From Allobosea sp. 67-29 (GTDB lineage: Bacteria; Pseudomonadota; Alphaproteobacteria; Rhizobiales; Beijerinckiaceae): 64,000 nucleotides of DNA. Where the stretch lies: positions 223,324-287,323 of the forward strand of contig NZ_MKSQ01000007.1 of the NCBI RefSeq assembly GCF_001898115.1. Reading direction: 5' to 3'. The stretch's first letter is position 1. The number at the start of each line of letters is the position of its first letter. This document shows, in pieces, positions 62,145 to 64,000 of this stretch. Under the pieces are notes generated by a model that did not search any database, was not told the origin of the DNA, and was given only the letters and a program-made list of their open reading frames with translations. The position numbers and the translations under genes are program-made.

Positions 62145-63758
62145 ATGACCGACAAGATTTCTTCCAGCTGGACGAGCGCCGACGACGCCATCGTCGAGAA
62201 TGCGATCCGCCGCGGCGCCAGCCGCCGTGATCTCCTGCAGATGCTGATGGCCGGCGGCCTTGCCGCCTCCGCCAGCAGCCTCGTTCTGGCCCGGGCCACC
62301 TCCGCGCTCGCGGCGACGCCGGTCAAGGGCGGCAACCTGAAGGCTGCCGGCTGGTCGTCCTCGACCGCCGATACCCTCGACCCGGCCAAGGCCTCGCTGT
62401 CGACGGACTATGTCCGCTGCTGCGCCTTCTACAACCGCCTGACCTTCTTGGGCACCGACGGCAAGCTGCAGATGGAGCTCGCCGACAAGTTCGAGACCAA
62501 GGACGCCAAGGTCTGGACCGTCACGCTCAAGAAGGGCGTCACCTTCCATGACGGCAAGCCGCTGACCTCCGCCGATGTCATCTACTCGCTGAAGCGCCAT
62601 CTCGACCCCGCCGTCGGCTCGAAATCGGCCGCGCTGGCCAAGCAGATGACCGGGTTCAAGGCTGTCGATCCGCTGACCGTCGAGATCACCCTCGCAGCGC
62701 CCAACGGTGACCTGCCGACCATCCTGTCGACGCATCACTTCATGATCATCGCCGACGGCACGACGAACTTCGCCAAGGCGAACGGCACTGGCGCCTTCAC
62801 CTGCGAAAGCTTCGAGCCCGGCGTGCGCTCGATCGCCGTCAGGAACAAGAACTACTTCAAGCCCGGCGGCGCGAACCTCGACTCCTTCGAGTTCTTCGCC
62901 ATCACCGACGACACCGCCCGCGTCAACGCGCTGCTCTCCGGCGACATCCAGCTGGCCGCCGCGATCAACCCGCGCTCGATGCGTCTGGTCGAGAGCCAGC
63001 CGGGCGTCGCCCTGTCGAAGACCACCACCGGCAACTATACCGACCTCAACATGCGCCTGGACATGGCGCCCGGCGACAAGGCAGGTTTCGTCGAGGGCAT
63101 GAAATATCTGCTCAACCGCGAGCAGATTCAGAAATCGGCGTTGCGCGGCCTCGCCGAGATCGCCAACGACCAGCCCATCCCGCCGATGAGCGTCTACCAC
63201 AACAAGGACTTGAAGCCGAAGGCGTTCGACCCCGAGCGGGCCAAGTCGCTCTTCCAGAAGGCCGGCGTTCTCGGCCAGACGATCCCGATCGTCGCCTCGG
63301 ATGCTGCCGGCTCCTCGGTCGACATGGCCGTGCTCGTCCAGCAGGCCGGCAACGCGATCGGCATGAAATTCGACATCCAGCGCGTTCCCTCGGACGGCTA
63401 CTGGTCGAACTACTGGCTCAAGGCCCCGGTCCATTTCGGCAACATCAACCCGCGGCCGACGCCGGATATCCTGTTCTCGCTGCTCTACGCCTCCACCGCG
63501 CCGTGGAACGAGAGCCAGTACAAGTCGGAGAAGTTCGACAAGATGCTGCTCGAGGCCCGCGGCTCGCTCGACGAAGCCAAGCGCAAGCAGATCTATGGCG
63601 AGATGCAGGTGATGGTCGCCGACGAGGCCGGCACCGCGATCCCGGTCTACATCTCCAATGTCGACGCGATCTCGAACAAGCTCAAGGGGCTGCTTGCGAA
63701 CCCGCTCGGCGGCATGATGGGCTACGCCTTCGCCGAATACGTCTGGCTCGAAGCCTGA
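62145..63758 (+). CDS. peptide/opine-type ABC transporter substrate-binding protein
   Basis: 537-residue family 5 (DppA/OppA-like) periplasmic protein. It has a Tat signal: SRRDLLQMLMAGGLAASASS, with cleavage near SALAATPVKGG. The mature part has DTLDPAKASLSTDYV, LADKFETKDAKVWTVTLKKG (classic family 5) and PVYISNVDA. Of two ATGs 6 bases apart, 62145 is better spaced from AGGGGA. Family members bind peptides, opines, polyamine conjugates or nickel; from context an amino compound is likely. It is 64 bases after the HAD gene. Confidence 0.93.
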   Translation: MTDKISSSWTSADDAIVENAIRRGASRRDLLQMLMAGGLAASASSLVLARATSALAATPVKGGNLKAAGWSSSTADTLDPAKASLSTDYVRCCAFYNRLTFLGTDGKLQMELADKFETKDAKVWTVTLKKGVTFHDGKPLTSADVIYSLKRHLDPAVGSKSAALAKQMTGFKAVDPLTVEITLAAPNGDLPTILSTHHFMIIADGTTNFAKANGTGAFTCESFEPGVRSIAVRNKNYFKPGGANLDSFEFFAITDDTARVNALLSGDIQLAAAINPRSMRLVESQPGVALSKTTTGNYTDLNMRLDMAPGDKAGFVEGMKYLLNREQIQKSALRGLAEIANDQPIPPMSVYHNKDLKPKAFDPERAKSLFQKAGVLGQTIPIVASDAAGSSVDMAVLVQQAGNAIGMKFDIQRVPSDGYWSNYWLKAPVHFGNINPRPTPDILFSLLYASTAPWNESQYKSEKFDKMLLEARGSLDEAKRKQIYGEMQVMVADEAGTAIPVYISNVDAISNKLKGLLANPLGGMMGYAFAEYVWLEA

Positions 63759-63774
63759 TCCTGGGTACTCCTGC

Positions 63775-63798
63775 GGGCCGGGCGCGTGCGCCCGGCCC
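63775..63798 (+). terminator. intercistronic hairpin between binding protein and permease
   Basis: GGGCCGGGCGC (63775-63785) and GCGCCCGGCCC (63788-63798) form a perfect 11-bp stem with almost no loop, 17 bases after the binding-protein stop. There is no long T-run, so partial termination or mRNA protection is likely. Confidence 0.55.
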
Positions 63799-63846
63799 CC
63801 ATTTCGTGCCACACTCCTGTCGGAGGTGTCAGCTGCGGGAGCGTCG

Positions 63847-64000
63847 ATGAACCTTCACCTGTTGTCCCTGCTGGGCGGACGGCTGCTCGTCGCGCTGCTG
63901 ACGCTGCTGATCGTTTCCTTCGTGGTGTTCTGCGCCACCCAGATCCTGCCCGGCGACGTCGCCGAGATCCTGCTCGGCCAGGCCGCGACGCCGGAGGCCG
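63847..64000 (+). CDS. ABC transporter permease (DppB-like), cut by the window end
   Basis: The first 51 codons only. ATG 63847 begins MNLHLLSLLGGRLLVALLTL, with the family-typical membrane helix and then FCATQILPGDVAEILLG, matching DppB/OppB N-termini (R-L..S...F.L..L.PGD). It should be the first permease for the upstream binding protein; its partner permease and ATPases are expected beyond the window. Confidence 0.85.
   Translation, partial: MNLHLLSLLGGRLLVALLTLLIVSFVVFCATQILPGDVAEILLGQAATPEA

Overview
The window looks like chromosomal DNA from a high-GC alphaproteobacterium of the Hyphomicrobiales (Rhizobiales). A Bosea-like genus is my guess, not a result. The grounds are an E1-beta subunit of pyruvate dehydrogenase with a fused lipoyl domain, the order ftsB-pdhA-pdhB-pdhC-lpdA, a TIGR03808-like beta-helix protein, frequent GTG/TTG starts, and strong third-position GC that produces long antisense shadow frames. 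I see no prophage, transposase or CRISPR array.

Layout. 1-10.5 kb is core: gyrA, aat, a small membrane protein, the pyruvate dehydrogenase operon with ftsB (all minus strand), and tRNA-Lys(UUU). 10.6-25.8 kb is an accessory catabolic locus. A minus operon (Gfo/Idh/MocA oxidoreductase, IclR regulator, sugar-nucleotide-type epimerase, TIM-barrel protein) diverges from a plus operon. The plus operon encodes a Liv-type substrate-binding protein, a LivH permease, one polypeptide fusing LivM-LivG-LivF, an AroE-like dehydrogenase, two tandem FAD flavoproteins, a double NIPSNAP protein, a second TIM-barrel protein and an SDR. Two near-identical 15-bp palindromes of IclR type sit between the divergent operons, one filling the spacer of a promoter-like sequence. 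The substrate is unknown; I infer a ring compound of alicyclic or quinate-like type.

25.8-30.3 kb holds small genes: an FlbD-like protein, a DUF4239-like membrane protein, a tiny secreted protein, two tandem HigA-N-terminus-like mini-proteins, a ribbon-helix-helix protein, a PRC-barrel protein and nnrE-nnrD. 30.6-32.5 kb is glnB-glnA. 32.6-37.8 kb is a surface-polysaccharide-like island: an AT-rich beta-helix protein, two glycosyltransferases and a flippase with a short leader ORF. 38.0-49 kb is mixed: parE, a LysR regulator, an alpha/beta hydrolase, a DEAD-box helicase, a diguanylate cyclase, TfoX-like, IscA-like, an Ldh2-type dehydrogenase, YjbR and PhzF proteins.

48.8-64 kb is a second catabolic locus: two paralogous double-GNAT proteins, an ArgE-like deacylase, a D-2-hydroxyacid dehydrogenase, a cupin, two aldehyde dehydrogenases, a tartrate/D-malate-type dehydrogenase, a DadA/PuuB-like amine oxidase, two type-II HAD proteins, a class III omega-aminotransferase, and a peptide/opine-type ABC transporter whose permease gene runs off the window. 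Together these suggest uptake of an amino compound, deamination, then oxidation through aldehyde and acid to central metabolism. Functions rest on motif reading only; no search was run.
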